Shown: piece after piece, positions 56,379 through 64,000 of the stretch
How positions within the stretch are numbered: position 1 is the stretch's first letter
Layout of the letters: each line of letters opens with the position of its first letter
Assembly: GCF_030269925.1 (NCBI RefSeq)
Contig: NC_085132.1
Span: 5,416,501 to 5,480,500, forward strand
From: Bombyx mori
Lineage: Eukaryota > Arthropoda > Insecta > Lepidoptera > Bombycidae
Length of the DNA: 64,000 nt
Direction of reading: 5' to 3'
Position numbers and translations under genes: made by a program
Notes under the pieces: model-generated
Told to the model about the DNA's origin: nothing
What the model saw: only the letters and a program-made list of their open reading frames with translations
Databases searched by the model: none

Positions 56379-57860
56379 TTAAACGTTAACTTTCAACAAT
56401 TTCCTCTTAATAATAATTAGATGTATGTCCATAACATTAGTATTGGTGTGACCAGTAAATACATGTAAATGGTCATTTTTAAATAATTTAAAGAAATTGT
56501 AGGTATCATTATTGGCCAAATATTTATCCACATCTAAACCATCAGCTGTAGATTCTGAAATGAGATTCAAATATCCTATCGCCCCTGCTGCATCAGTTGG
56601 GCCATCTATTCCATCAGTTCCAGCACTCAGTATAAATATATCAAAGTCATTCAATTGATCTTTGACTTTGTGTAGATATTTAGAAAATTCCAAAGCCAGT
56701 TGTTGATTTCTACCACCCTTACCCGTTCCTTTTACTGCTACAGTTATCTCTCCTCCAAGTATAAGACATAACGGTTTCTTGTTACTTATTTTTATTTCAT
56801 TCAAAACTTTTAAATCTGTTCCAGATATTTCCAGTTTTTTTATGTTTGATTTTAATTCATCAATTTCCAAATTTTGCCTCAAATATTTACAAATTACGGT
56901 CACTAGTTTACTATATTTGTTTGCTACATCTTGTACATTTCCAGTAACTTTATTTGATAGTACTAATGGTAGGTAATTAAGTTCTATACACTGTACAACT
57001 GCAGCTTTAGTGCTTATTTTGTTTGAACCAATTATGTAATTTGATGTATTATTTGTTGGAAATACTAAATTATCTCCATTATTTTCAAGTAATGTTTGCA
57101 CTGATTTAGGTAGTGCATCTATTAAATTGTATTTTTTTAAAACATCAACTGCTTTATTAGCTCCATCAGTATTCTGTACAGTAGGACCACTTGCTATAAG
57201 ATCTAAAGGGTCACCAACAATATCAGAAAGGATTAGTGAGACAACTTGAGCAGGTTGTGCCTTTACTGCCAGTTGGCCTCCTTTTAAATCTGATATTACT
57301 TTCCTAACAGTATTTAATTCTTTAATATCAGCACCAGAATTAGCCAACTTCTTTACAAGTCCAATTTTTTCTTCTAAAGTTATTGGTGATTTTGGCAAAG
57401 GCAGTAATGCTGAACCACCTCCTGAAATAAGTACTAGTAATAGATCATCTTTGTTTAATTGTGTAATGAGATTCTTTATTTTCAATGCAGTGTTTTGTGC
57501 ACTATTGTCAGGTAAATTATCTTTAGCTCCTTCAAAATACTCAACGTTTCTTGATTTGTTAAATACGTCCAAACTTCCCATAGGAATGCTTATGATACCA
57601 TATTTAATTTTAGATTGTAAAATATTTTCTACTTCTCTGGACATGTTCTGTACGGCTTTGCCTGTTCCAACAAGATAAACATTTTTTCCCAATAAATTAT
57701 AAGTTTTTCCTAAAATATTTAGATGCTCATTGGTTGGATTATATTTCAATGAACTTCTAATTAAATTTTCAGGTAAAACAGCTGATACACTGCTTTTGAA
57801 AATTTGTATTAAATCGTTTATGAATAATTTGCACATTTTTAGACTATAGATATAAAACAC
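56379..57860 (-). CDS. Glyctk: Glycerate kinase (GLYCTK, MOFRL family), intronless, 493 aa
   Basis: Phosphorylates D-glycerate (to 2-phosphoglycerate in the animal-type enzyme) in serine and fructose breakdown. The N-terminal DUF4147 half contains YLVGTGKAV and the glycine loop LISGGGSALLPLP (about residue 145), then ELNTVRKVISDLKGGQLA and LILSDIVGDPLDLIASGPT. The C-terminal MOFRL half has GGEITVAVKGTGKGGRNQQL and SAGTDGIDGPTDAAGA. Near the end the family G-P-T-x-T-N-V loop appears as GHTNTNVMDIHLIII, a Pro-to-His change. Length fits metazoan GLYCTK. The start could be residue 1 or the Met at residue 9 (MCKLFINDL). The lack of introns is notable. Family assignment is secure. Confidence 0.92.
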   Translation of the reverse strand: MFYIYSLKMCKLFINDLIQIFKSSVSAVLPENLIRSSLKYNPTNEHLNILGKTYNLLGKNVYLVGTGKAVQNMSREVENILQSKIKYGIISIPMGSLDVFNKSRNVEYFEGAKDNLPDNSAQNTALKIKNLITQLNKDDLLLVLISGGGSALLPLPKSPITLEEKIGLVKKLANSGADIKELNTVRKVISDLKGGQLAVKAQPAQVVSLILSDIVGDPLDLIASGPTVQNTDGANKAVDVLKKYNLIDALPKSVQTLLENNGDNLVFPTNNTSNYIIGSNKISTKAAVVQCIELNYLPLVLSNKVTGNVQDVANKYSKLVTVICKYLRQNLEIDELKSNIKKLEISGTDLKVLNEIKISNKKPLCLILGGEITVAVKGTGKGGRNQQLALEFSKYLHKVKDQLNDFDIFILSAGTDGIDGPTDAAGAIGYLNLISESTADGLDVDKYLANNDTYNFFKLFKNDHLHVFTGHTNTNVMDIHLIIIKRKLLKVNV

Positions 57861-58838
57861 TATCAGTACTAAACCTTCTTATCAGTTATCGCCCATTAAA
57901 GACGGTCTAAGTACATAAACAAACTTTTTAAACTGACAAACTAAAGTTTATACTAGGGTAGGTATGTACTAAAGATGTGTAGTTCCTGAGTGAGTGACAT
58001 AAAAAATATATATCACTAACACTGACAGAATGTGTCACTAGCTCACACTAGCTCCGAATGTATCAGTAACTCAGTTCTAGCCATAGTTAGTATTTTAACT
58101 ACTGTATTGTTGTACTTATTAATTCGATGGTTCTAGCTCACTAGATCACTAGCTCATTTTTCTCATGACATGTATCGTGAATTGATGAGCGAATGAAAGA
58201 AAAATGAATGAGTGAGATAAATGCATTGTGTGGCCGGCTGACGAGAACGACCGTTCACTTCACGCTAATTTCGTTTCGACGTTTGGGTTATTCAAGGAAA
58301 AATGTACATTATTTTTATAGGAGCAAAGCTTAACATAACTCACGAATTTTTAAAACTAAATTTATATTTGCTTTATTCTTACATCAAAAGGTAGCCATTA
58401 ATTTCCGAAGTTAATATTACGAATAATGCGATGCTATATAAAAAAATATACATTTAAACAAGTTTCTTAATGTGTTTAGTTTTATGGTAAGCTGAATGTT
58501 GTAATTATTACAGTGTAAATAAACAATGTTGTGTATTAGTAAGTGCATATATAGGCCCTGACAGTTACAAACTGAACTGACCATTGTAGATATTCCAATA
58601 CAAAGTGAGTGATATTTGTATACTGACCTAAATGGTCTAGACGAAGAAATGAATTGATTGAGGGACTAATCAATTGAATTGGATTACTGAGCTAGTGAGC
58701 TAAATGAGTGATATATCTTTATAGCGAAATTATATGTATCTATCTTTTCAGCTCAGTGATACATTTTGCGCATCACTAGTTTGTACGTCAAGACAGCAAT
58801 TATCTTATCAATAATTAACATAGATAATTAATGATAAG
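57861..58838. other. Interval between glycerate kinase and LINE
   Basis: No gene recognised. Around 57980-58220 and 58680-58760, short motifs such as GCTCACTAGCTC and GTGAGTGA recur, a loose low-complexity pattern. It probably contains the glycerate kinase promoter. Confidence 0.4.
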
Positions 58839-58839
58839 A

Positions 58840-61800
58840 TTTTTTTTTTTTTTTTTTTCTTCAATATGGCGATCAAACTTCATTCGGAAGCTTATTTTAG
58901 CCAGAGTCGAGTCAGCCAAAGGCGACATAGTAACTTCATCTTGAAATGTCAAGTTGCCATGATATTCCAGTGTAGAGGGATAGGAGCAGGGACTTTAGAA
59001 ATAGGCGGTATAGGAGGAACTAGGGCAATATATACATATAGTAAAATATAGTAATGTAAAGAAGAAAAGATATTATAATAAAATATTATGGAAGGTTAGA
59101 AAAGAAATAAGAGCTTTAGTATATTTGAAATCAACAAAGGAAAGTATAGTGTAGGAGTCACAAGGGAGAGGAGCACGAAATTTTATAAGGAATTCATAAA
59201 GTGGTTTGGATTTGTATTTGACACATTCAAATAATGTATGTTCGATGTTTCCATTGGTATTGCAATGTTCACAAGCATCTGAGTCAACGACACCAATTCT
59301 CGATAAATGACTGGGTAAACTACAATGGCCAAATCTTAATCTCGATATGGTAGATGTTACTTTTTTTGGGAAATTAAACTTAGAAAACCAAGGTTTTAAA
59401 TTAATTTTGATATGAAGACGACGATATCGTCCACCTTTTGATAAACAAGACTTTTCCCACTCGGAGTTCCAATCTTTTAAAAGATACTCCCGAGGCTTTT
59501 CTAGTAGGTCTTGAGTATACACTTTGTCAATATATGTATTACCCTGCCTTGCGGCCATAGCAGCTAAATAATCTACCAATTCATTTCCTTGGATGCCCGA
59601 ATGGCCAGGAATCCATGCTAATGTGACTCGTAAATTTGAATCATGACATTCTTTTAATTTAAGTTTTACCTCAAGAGAAAGCGGACAAGGAGGTTTCTTT
59701 TTAAATGGATTTGATAAAAGAGACTGAAGAAAGCTCAATGAATCAGAAAATATATATGAATTCTCTATTTTATTGCAAATTATATATTTGACACATTCAA
59801 GGACAGCCATGCCTTCTCCAACAAAGTTTGAAGAAAGATGTGGATATTTATAAAGACGAAAATGACCTGACGAGAGTCTTAAGAAAGCAGCTCCTACGCT
59901 TTTTTCATCCGAGGAAACGGATTTAGACGCGTCAGTATAGAAATCCTCCGATTTAGGTTCTAAGTTTTTAATAAAGGAGGCTAATTTTGAGTTTGCCGAG
60001 CTTGATCCTTTTTGGATATCTATTGATAACTTGATATCGGGTACAAACATTAAAGTCTCGTAATCATATGAAAAAGTTGAGTGGCATTGAAATTTATGAA
60101 TTGAACAACATAGTTCTAAAAATCTTCTATAGCTAGAAACTAAGTAAGGGATTTTCCGGTTACGCCAGAAAGCATTTCGTCCATTAATAACTTCACAAAG
60201 ATTTTGTAGTTTCAAAATTAAGGGGTGTCCATGATATTGTTGAATTTTAAATATAAATCTATCAGAAAGGTATTGTCTACGCAAAGATAGCGGCGGTTCA
60301 GAGCATTCTATTTGTAAAGCATTTATTGGAGTACTATTCATGGCTCCAATAACGATCCTGAGACTTTTATGTTGTAATAAATCTAATTTATGTAGAGGTT
60401 GTTTGTTTTCAAGACAAAAAGTTATGGAGCCAAAGTCTAATATACTACGTACCAAAGCATTATACATTAACCTAAGTACACCAGGATGAGACCCCCACCA
60501 AACGCCACTTACAGCTCTCATAATATTTATGTTTTTCTCACATTTTCTTACAATGTCGTTGATATGAGCGTTACCGTTCATACTAGAATCAAAAATGCGA
60601 CCAAGAAATTTCGCCTCTTTAACCACTGGTATTCGTTCTCCATCAACAAAAATATTTACGGTGGGAACTTTTCTTTTCCGCGTAAAAACAACTATGAGAC
60701 TTTTAGATTTAGATAACGAAAGATTTTGGGCAGAGAGCCAGGATGATAACTTGTTTAATGAATCGTTAAGAGTTTCCGCTGCTATTTTAATATCACGGTT
60801 AGCAGAGTAAACTAAGACATCATCTGCATATTGTAAGATGGAACAGGAAGGATCAACACTTAAATGGAGATCGAAAGTATAAATGTCATATAATAGAGGA
60901 CTTAGAACAGAACCCTGAGGGATACCTTTCCAAACTTTTCTTATTTTATCCTCAAAACCAGGTATATGTAAAGAAATAGTCCTTCCAGTATATAAATTAA
61001 AAATGAAATCAATAAATTTTAATGGTAATTTTAAATCCGACATTTTTTCTTTTAATTTAATTAAGTTTACATTATCATACGCGCTTTGAATATCTAAAAA
61101 GGCTCCTACAACCGATTCAGATTTCGAAAAAGACAAAAAAATGTCTGTTGCAAAAATGGCATGGCTATCGGACACACCTTTACCTCTTCTGAACCCATAT
61201 TGAGAGCAAGGCAAAAGATTGTTATGTTCTACGTACCACTCAAATCTTTGTTTAATTAAATGTTCTGCTAATTTTACCAAAACAGATGATAACGCTACAG
61301 GTCTATAAGATAAAGGATTATTTGAATCTTTGTTAGGCTTTAATATAGGTATTATAATTTGATGTTTCCAGGAAGAAGGTATTATACCAGTGTCTATTAT
61401 AGAATTAATTAAATTCAGTAAATATGATAGGGTTATAGGTTTTGAATTAATTAAGAAAGAGTAAGGAATACCATCACATCCTGGAGTGGAGTCTGATAAC
61501 CGGTTCAAAACTAATTGAAGTTCCGGCAAAGAAAATGAACACGCTAAGTTCTTAATATTAGAGTTATCTGATATATAAGAGTATGTATAAGGCAATTGGT
61601 CAAACTTAGGAACCATAGTGGGTGCGATATTGTCCAAAAAAGGATTAATCCATTCTTGCGATGTATAATTTCTAGATGGGGCTATAAAAGAAGATCTAAA
61701 CATTCTTATATTTTTCCAGATTAGGGAGGATGGCGAATCAGGCGAAAGCTTGGAACAAAATCTTTTCCATCCCTCTTTTTTCTTTTTCCGAAGAAGCCTT

Positions 61801-62040
61801 TTAGTGGCCGCTTCAACATTTTTATAAAATAAATAACTATGCATGGTCAAACATTGCTTATTAAGTTTTTCTGCATCATTTCTTTTATTGACAGCTTCTG
61901 TACATTCTTTGTCCCACCATGGGGGAGAAGATATTTTCTTATGGGCAACATTCTTTTTGGGGATATGTTTATCTGCAGCTGCTAAGTATGCCGTAGTTTT
62001 TTTGGCGAGGGAACTTCGATCGTGGCGGGTGTCTTTTTTT
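58840..62040 (-). mobile_element. I-type LINE, 3' part: ORF2 RT-RNase H to poly(A)
   Basis: Sense is the minus strand. ORF2 coding begins at the junction near 62040 without a start codon (RHDRSSLAKKTTAYLAAADK, then PPWWDKECTEAVNKRNDAEK). It continues through the reverse transcriptase and RNase H, ending FLTFHNILL at 59073. A ~215-bp 3' UTR and a 19-nt poly(A) (poly(T) at 58840-58858 on +) follow. The endonuclease-encoding 5' part of ORF2 is not on this strand. Confidence 0.88.
59073..61850 (-). CDS. LINE ORF2 product: reverse transcriptase plus RNase H (5'-incomplete)
   Basis: 925 codons from the first Met; the open frame extends further upstream to about 62045. RT motifs: PGCDGIPYSFL, LSYRPVALSSVLVKLAEHLI, CSQYGFRRGKGVSD, FLDIQSAYDNV, GIPQGSVLSPLLYDIY, and the catalytic LQYADDVLVYS (about residue 340). 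RNase H follows: DFYTDASKS, FVGEGMAVLE, FSDSLSFL, WIPGHSGIQGNELVD. The C-terminal zinc-like CEHCNTNGNIEHTLFEC is typical of I/jockey-type ORF2. The RNase H and order of domains fit the I group. No stop codon or frameshift was found in 925 codons, so the copy is young. Confidence 0.92.
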   Translation of the reverse strand: MTMHSYLFYKNVEAATKRLLRKKKKEGWKRFCSKLSPDSPSSLIWKNIRMFRSSFIAPSRNYTSQEWINPFLDNIAPTMVPKFDQLPYTYSYISDNSNIKNLACSFSLPELQLVLNRLSDSTPGCDGIPYSFLINSKPITLSYLLNLINSIIDTGIIPSSWKHQIIIPILKPNKDSNNPLSYRPVALSSVLVKLAEHLIKQRFEWYVEHNNLLPCSQYGFRRGKGVSDSHAIFATDIFLSFSKSESVVGAFLDIQSAYDNVNLIKLKEKMSDLKLPLKFIDFIFNLYTGRTISLHIPGFEDKIRKVWKGIPQGSVLSPLLYDIYTFDLHLSVDPSCSILQYADDVLVYSANRDIKIAAETLNDSLNKLSSWLSAQNLSLSKSKSLIVVFTRKRKVPTVNIFVDGERIPVVKEAKFLGRIFDSSMNGNAHINDIVRKCEKNINIMRAVSGVWWGSHPGVLRLMYNALVRSILDFGSITFCLENKQPLHKLDLLQHKSLRIVIGAMNSTPINALQIECSEPPLSLRRQYLSDRFIFKIQQYHGHPLILKLQNLCEVINGRNAFWRNRKIPYLVSSYRRFLELCCSIHKFQCHSTFSYDYETLMFVPDIKLSIDIQKGSSSANSKLASFIKNLEPKSEDFYTDASKSVSSDEKSVGAAFLRLSSGHFRLYKYPHLSSNFVGEGMAVLECVKYIICNKIENSYIFSDSLSFLQSLLSNPFKKKPPCPLSLEVKLKLKECHDSNLRVTLAWIPGHSGIQGNELVDYLAAMAARQGNTYIDKVYTQDLLEKPREYLLKDWNSEWEKSCLSKGGRYRRLHIKINLKPWFSKFNFPKKVTSTISRLRFGHCSLPSHLSRIGVVDSDACEHCNTNGNIEHTLFECVKYKSKPLYEFLIKFRAPLPCDSYTILSFVDFKYTKALISFLTFHNILL

Positions 62041-62188
62041 TCTTGTTTTAATATAATTTGATAATTTTTGTGTAAATAGATTAGGAAAGTTTGTTTAAGC
62101 TGTAAATACTTTTATTTATATTTAGATTTTAGTTTTTGTTTATATATATATTTTTATAGGGTAAGTTTTTTTTTTACTTTTACTGTAC

Positions 62189-63727
62189 ATGAATGAACCT
62201 GAAGACCCGGGGGGTTCTCCCCCTGCGGTCGCACATCATGTAACTATTTCATATGACTCCAGTATGGATACTGATGGGTCAAATAGCACGTCGATTTTGA
62301 GACGTAAAAGAAATACGCCTAAGACTTGCAGACACTGCAATAAAAAAAGGAAGAGGAACAACAAAAATTTAGATCATGGCACAGATTGTTCTTGTGAATC
62401 TAATGTTACTGAGTCGGTTCCACATAATATTCCTTCTTCCCCATCTTCACATACTGTATCTGACTCCAACGCCGCAGTTACACCTAATTCAGATAATGTT
62501 AATCGTTTATACTTACCTTCTGACGCAGCTCCCTTTGTTGTCCACATTAGTAAGATCATAAGTTCTCCAAATGACAATGTAAGTTTACATCCTGTAATTT
62601 TTGGTAGATTTTTAAAACACAATAGCTTCCAAAATATAGTCAACGGTAGTTTAAAAAAAATTGGCAGAAACAGACTTTCTCTAGCTTTTAATAACCATTC
62701 AGATGCCAACAATTTTATCCAAAATTCTATATTACCAGCTAACAAATATAAAGCTCTTATACCTACTTTTAACATCACTCGAATGGGAATTGTAAGAGGG
62801 ATTCCTATTGATTTAAGCCCAGAGCAAATTATCGAAAATGTTTCTGTTCCAATAGGGTGTGGTAGAATTTTAAAAACTAGAAGATTAAAAGTTAAAAAAA
62901 CTATAGATGGTAATACCGTGTTTAATGATACAGAGACGGTGGTCATTACATTTGATGGACAAATTTTACCAACTAGAATATATATGTGCTATACAGCATT
63001 GCCTGTAGATTTATATATTTACCCAACCATACAATGTTACAATTGTTGCCGGTATGGTCATATTAAGAGCCAGTGTAGATCTAAGCCACGCTGCTTTAAG
63101 TGTGGACAGGAACACTCTGGAGATTCATGTACTGTTGATGATGATTTGATTCAGTGCTTACACTGTTCATCAATCTCACATACAGCTATAAGTAAGAGCT
63201 GCCCCGAACATGCAAGACAACGCTCTATTAAAGAATCCATGGCCAAAAGTTCGATTTCATATGCTGAATCTGCAAAATTACATCCACCTATCAATCGATC
63301 TTATTCTTCTGTAGTATCGTCTCCTTCTACTTTGAAAAAGAATCTGATTGATTCTTCTTACAACCTTCCCAATCAATCGTCACCACTAACATCATATAAA
63401 AAAACTGTCTTCATAAAGCCAAAATCTCCTTCTAATAGAGTCACAAAAGGATACGATAGAAAGTCACATGAATCCTTAATAAGAGATTACAATCCACCAG
63501 AGCCCTCTAATGGATGTGCTTTGGATCCCGAAAAGAATACTCAATCTATAGCAGATATTATTACTTTACTGATAAAATTACTATCACAGTTTAACAATTT
63601 TACATCTTCTTCGTCTTCTTCACCGTCCAACGTTGCCCCTATTTTTGATATTCTAAATAGTATTATTAACAACCATGGCCAAGGTGGTTCATTGGAATTG
63701 CCGGAGCGTTGTCAGCAAAAAACCTGA
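62189..63727 (+). CDS. LINE ORF1 (gag-like) protein with CCHC zinc knuckles, 512 aa
   Basis: Nucleic-acid-binding ORF1 product of an I/jockey-type LINE. The N-terminus is Ser/Asn-rich with a basic patch (RRKRNTPKTCRHCNKKRKRN). The middle carries an RRM-like gag domain (GIPIDLSPEQIIENVSVPIG). Three tandem knuckles follow at about residues 284-335: CYNCCRYGHIKSQC, CFKCGQEHSGDSC, CLHCSSISHTAISKSC. The C-terminus is low complexity. No stop or frameshift. The last 53 nt overlap ORF2. Confidence 0.88.
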   Translation: MNEPEDPGGSPPAVAHHVTISYDSSMDTDGSNSTSILRRKRNTPKTCRHCNKKRKRNNKNLDHGTDCSCESNVTESVPHNIPSSPSSHTVSDSNAAVTPNSDNVNRLYLPSDAAPFVVHISKIISSPNDNVSLHPVIFGRFLKHNSFQNIVNGSLKKIGRNRLSLAFNNHSDANNFIQNSILPANKYKALIPTFNITRMGIVRGIPIDLSPEQIIENVSVPIGCGRILKTRRLKVKKTIDGNTVFNDTETVVITFDGQILPTRIYMCYTALPVDLYIYPTIQCYNCCRYGHIKSQCRSKPRCFKCGQEHSGDSCTVDDDLIQCLHCSSISHTAISKSCPEHARQRSIKESMAKSSISYAESAKLHPPINRSYSSVVSSPSTLKKNLIDSSYNLPNQSSPLTSYKKTVFIKPKSPSNRVTKGYDRKSHESLIRDYNPPEPSNGCALDPEKNTQSIADIITLLIKLLSQFNNFTSSSSSSPSNVAPIFDILNSIINNHGQGGSLELPERCQQKT

Positions 63728-64000
63728 TCTAATTTATTTGATAAATAAATTAGATCCCATCATTGTTTGTCTTCAAGAAACCTGGCTTAAGCCAGGTTTT
63801 CCATTTAAAATTCCTGGCTTCTCTATTGTAAGAGAAGACAGGTCAGATGGGTATGCTGGTGTTGGCATACTCATTAAGTCTCATCTTCCTTTTTCAATAA
63901 TTTCTATCCCTTTACATAGTGATTCTTTTTCTATTACTGCAGTTAAAGTTAATAATATCTGTTATGCTTCTATATACATCCCTCACCCTTCCTTAGCTAC
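63675..64000 (+). CDS. LINE ORF2, N-terminal AP endonuclease domain (cut by window edge)
   Basis: ATG at 63675 (MAKVVHWNCRSVVSKKPDLI), shifted by one base relative to ORF1 and overlapping it. IIVCLQETWLKPGFPFKIPG and GYAGVGILIK are standard motifs of the apurinic-endonuclease-like domain of non-LTR retrotransposons. The frame is open to the window end (108 codons). Confidence 0.88.
   Translation, partial: MAKVVHWNCRSVVSKKPDLIYLINKLDPIIVCLQETWLKPGFPFKIPGFSIVREDRSDGYAGVGILIKSHLPFSIISIPLHSDSFSITAVKVNNICYASIYIPHPSLA

Larger units (their letters stand above)
62041..64000 (+). mobile_element. I-type LINE, 5' part: 5' UTR, ORF1 and start of ORF2
   Basis: Opposite strand to the preceding part. A ~145-bp leader, ORF1 (62189-63727) and the overlapping beginning of ORF2 run off the window edge. 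The junction with the minus-strand part is at about 62030-62045 (AAAAAAGACACCC side). Confidence 0.85.

Noticed and set aside
62374..62946. 190-codon frame antisense to LINE ORF1
   Set aside because: Shadow frame; the plus strand encodes the zinc-knuckle protein.

Overview
The window reads as Bombyx (silkworm, B. mori or a close relative) nuclear DNA. It is AT-rich, its genes have many small exons with GT-AG introns, and it is packed with interspersed repeats of silkworm type: a tRNA-headed SINE (Bm1-like), 3' ends of several non-LTR LINEs, and a DD37D (maT) mariner. No bacterial signals, CRISPR arrays, rRNA or genuine tRNA genes were seen.

Layout, left to right. 1-3.7 kb: the last four exons of a sideroflexin gene (+), whose 5' part lies outside the window. 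3.7-11 kb: gene-poor DNA with hairpins, small inverted-repeat elements and SINEs. 11.1-23.1 kb: a complete 13-exon gene (-) for an 800-residue protein with a ZAD domain and thirteen C2H2 fingers. 27.1-29.4 kb: an intronless SNAPC4/SNAP190-like gene (-). 30.2-37.0 kb: Mlh1 (+), ten exons, 713 residues. 37.9-49.5 kb: Mcm6 (-), fourteen exons, 816 residues, convergent with Mlh1 and carrying a nearly intact maT mariner in its last intron. 50.8 kb: a possible 77-codon gene with an LDLS motif. 52.0-53.8 kb: a four-exon gene (+) for a small zinc-ribbon protein resembling C18orf21. 54.2-56.1 kb: a 1.9-kb transposon with 22-bp inverted ends, an 8-bp target duplication and a THAP-like exon, i.e. a P-element-type relic. 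56.4-57.9 kb: an intronless glycerate kinase gene (-). 58.8-64 kb: an I-type LINE in two opposite-facing parts, best explained as one inverted insertion.

Every exon model (sideroflexin, ZAD-finger, Mlh1, Mcm6, C18orf21-like) was checked by hand for splice dinucleotides and codon phase. All junctions join in frame. By theme the host genes fall into DNA replication and repair (Mcm6, Mlh1), small-nuclear-RNA transcription and possibly RNase MRP (SNAPC4, C18orf21-like), mitochondrial serine and glycerate metabolism (sideroflexin, glycerate kinase) and transcriptional regulation (ZAD-finger). Nothing suggests an operon-like unit.

The two least ordinary things are the P-type THAP element and an unclassified 410-440-bp retroposon ('family D'). 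Three of its four long copies sit about 110-130 bp upstream of a start codon in the sense orientation, and each carries an E2F-like TTTGGCGGGAA-type sequence at its 5' end. Repeat families are called A-F below only for cross-reference.
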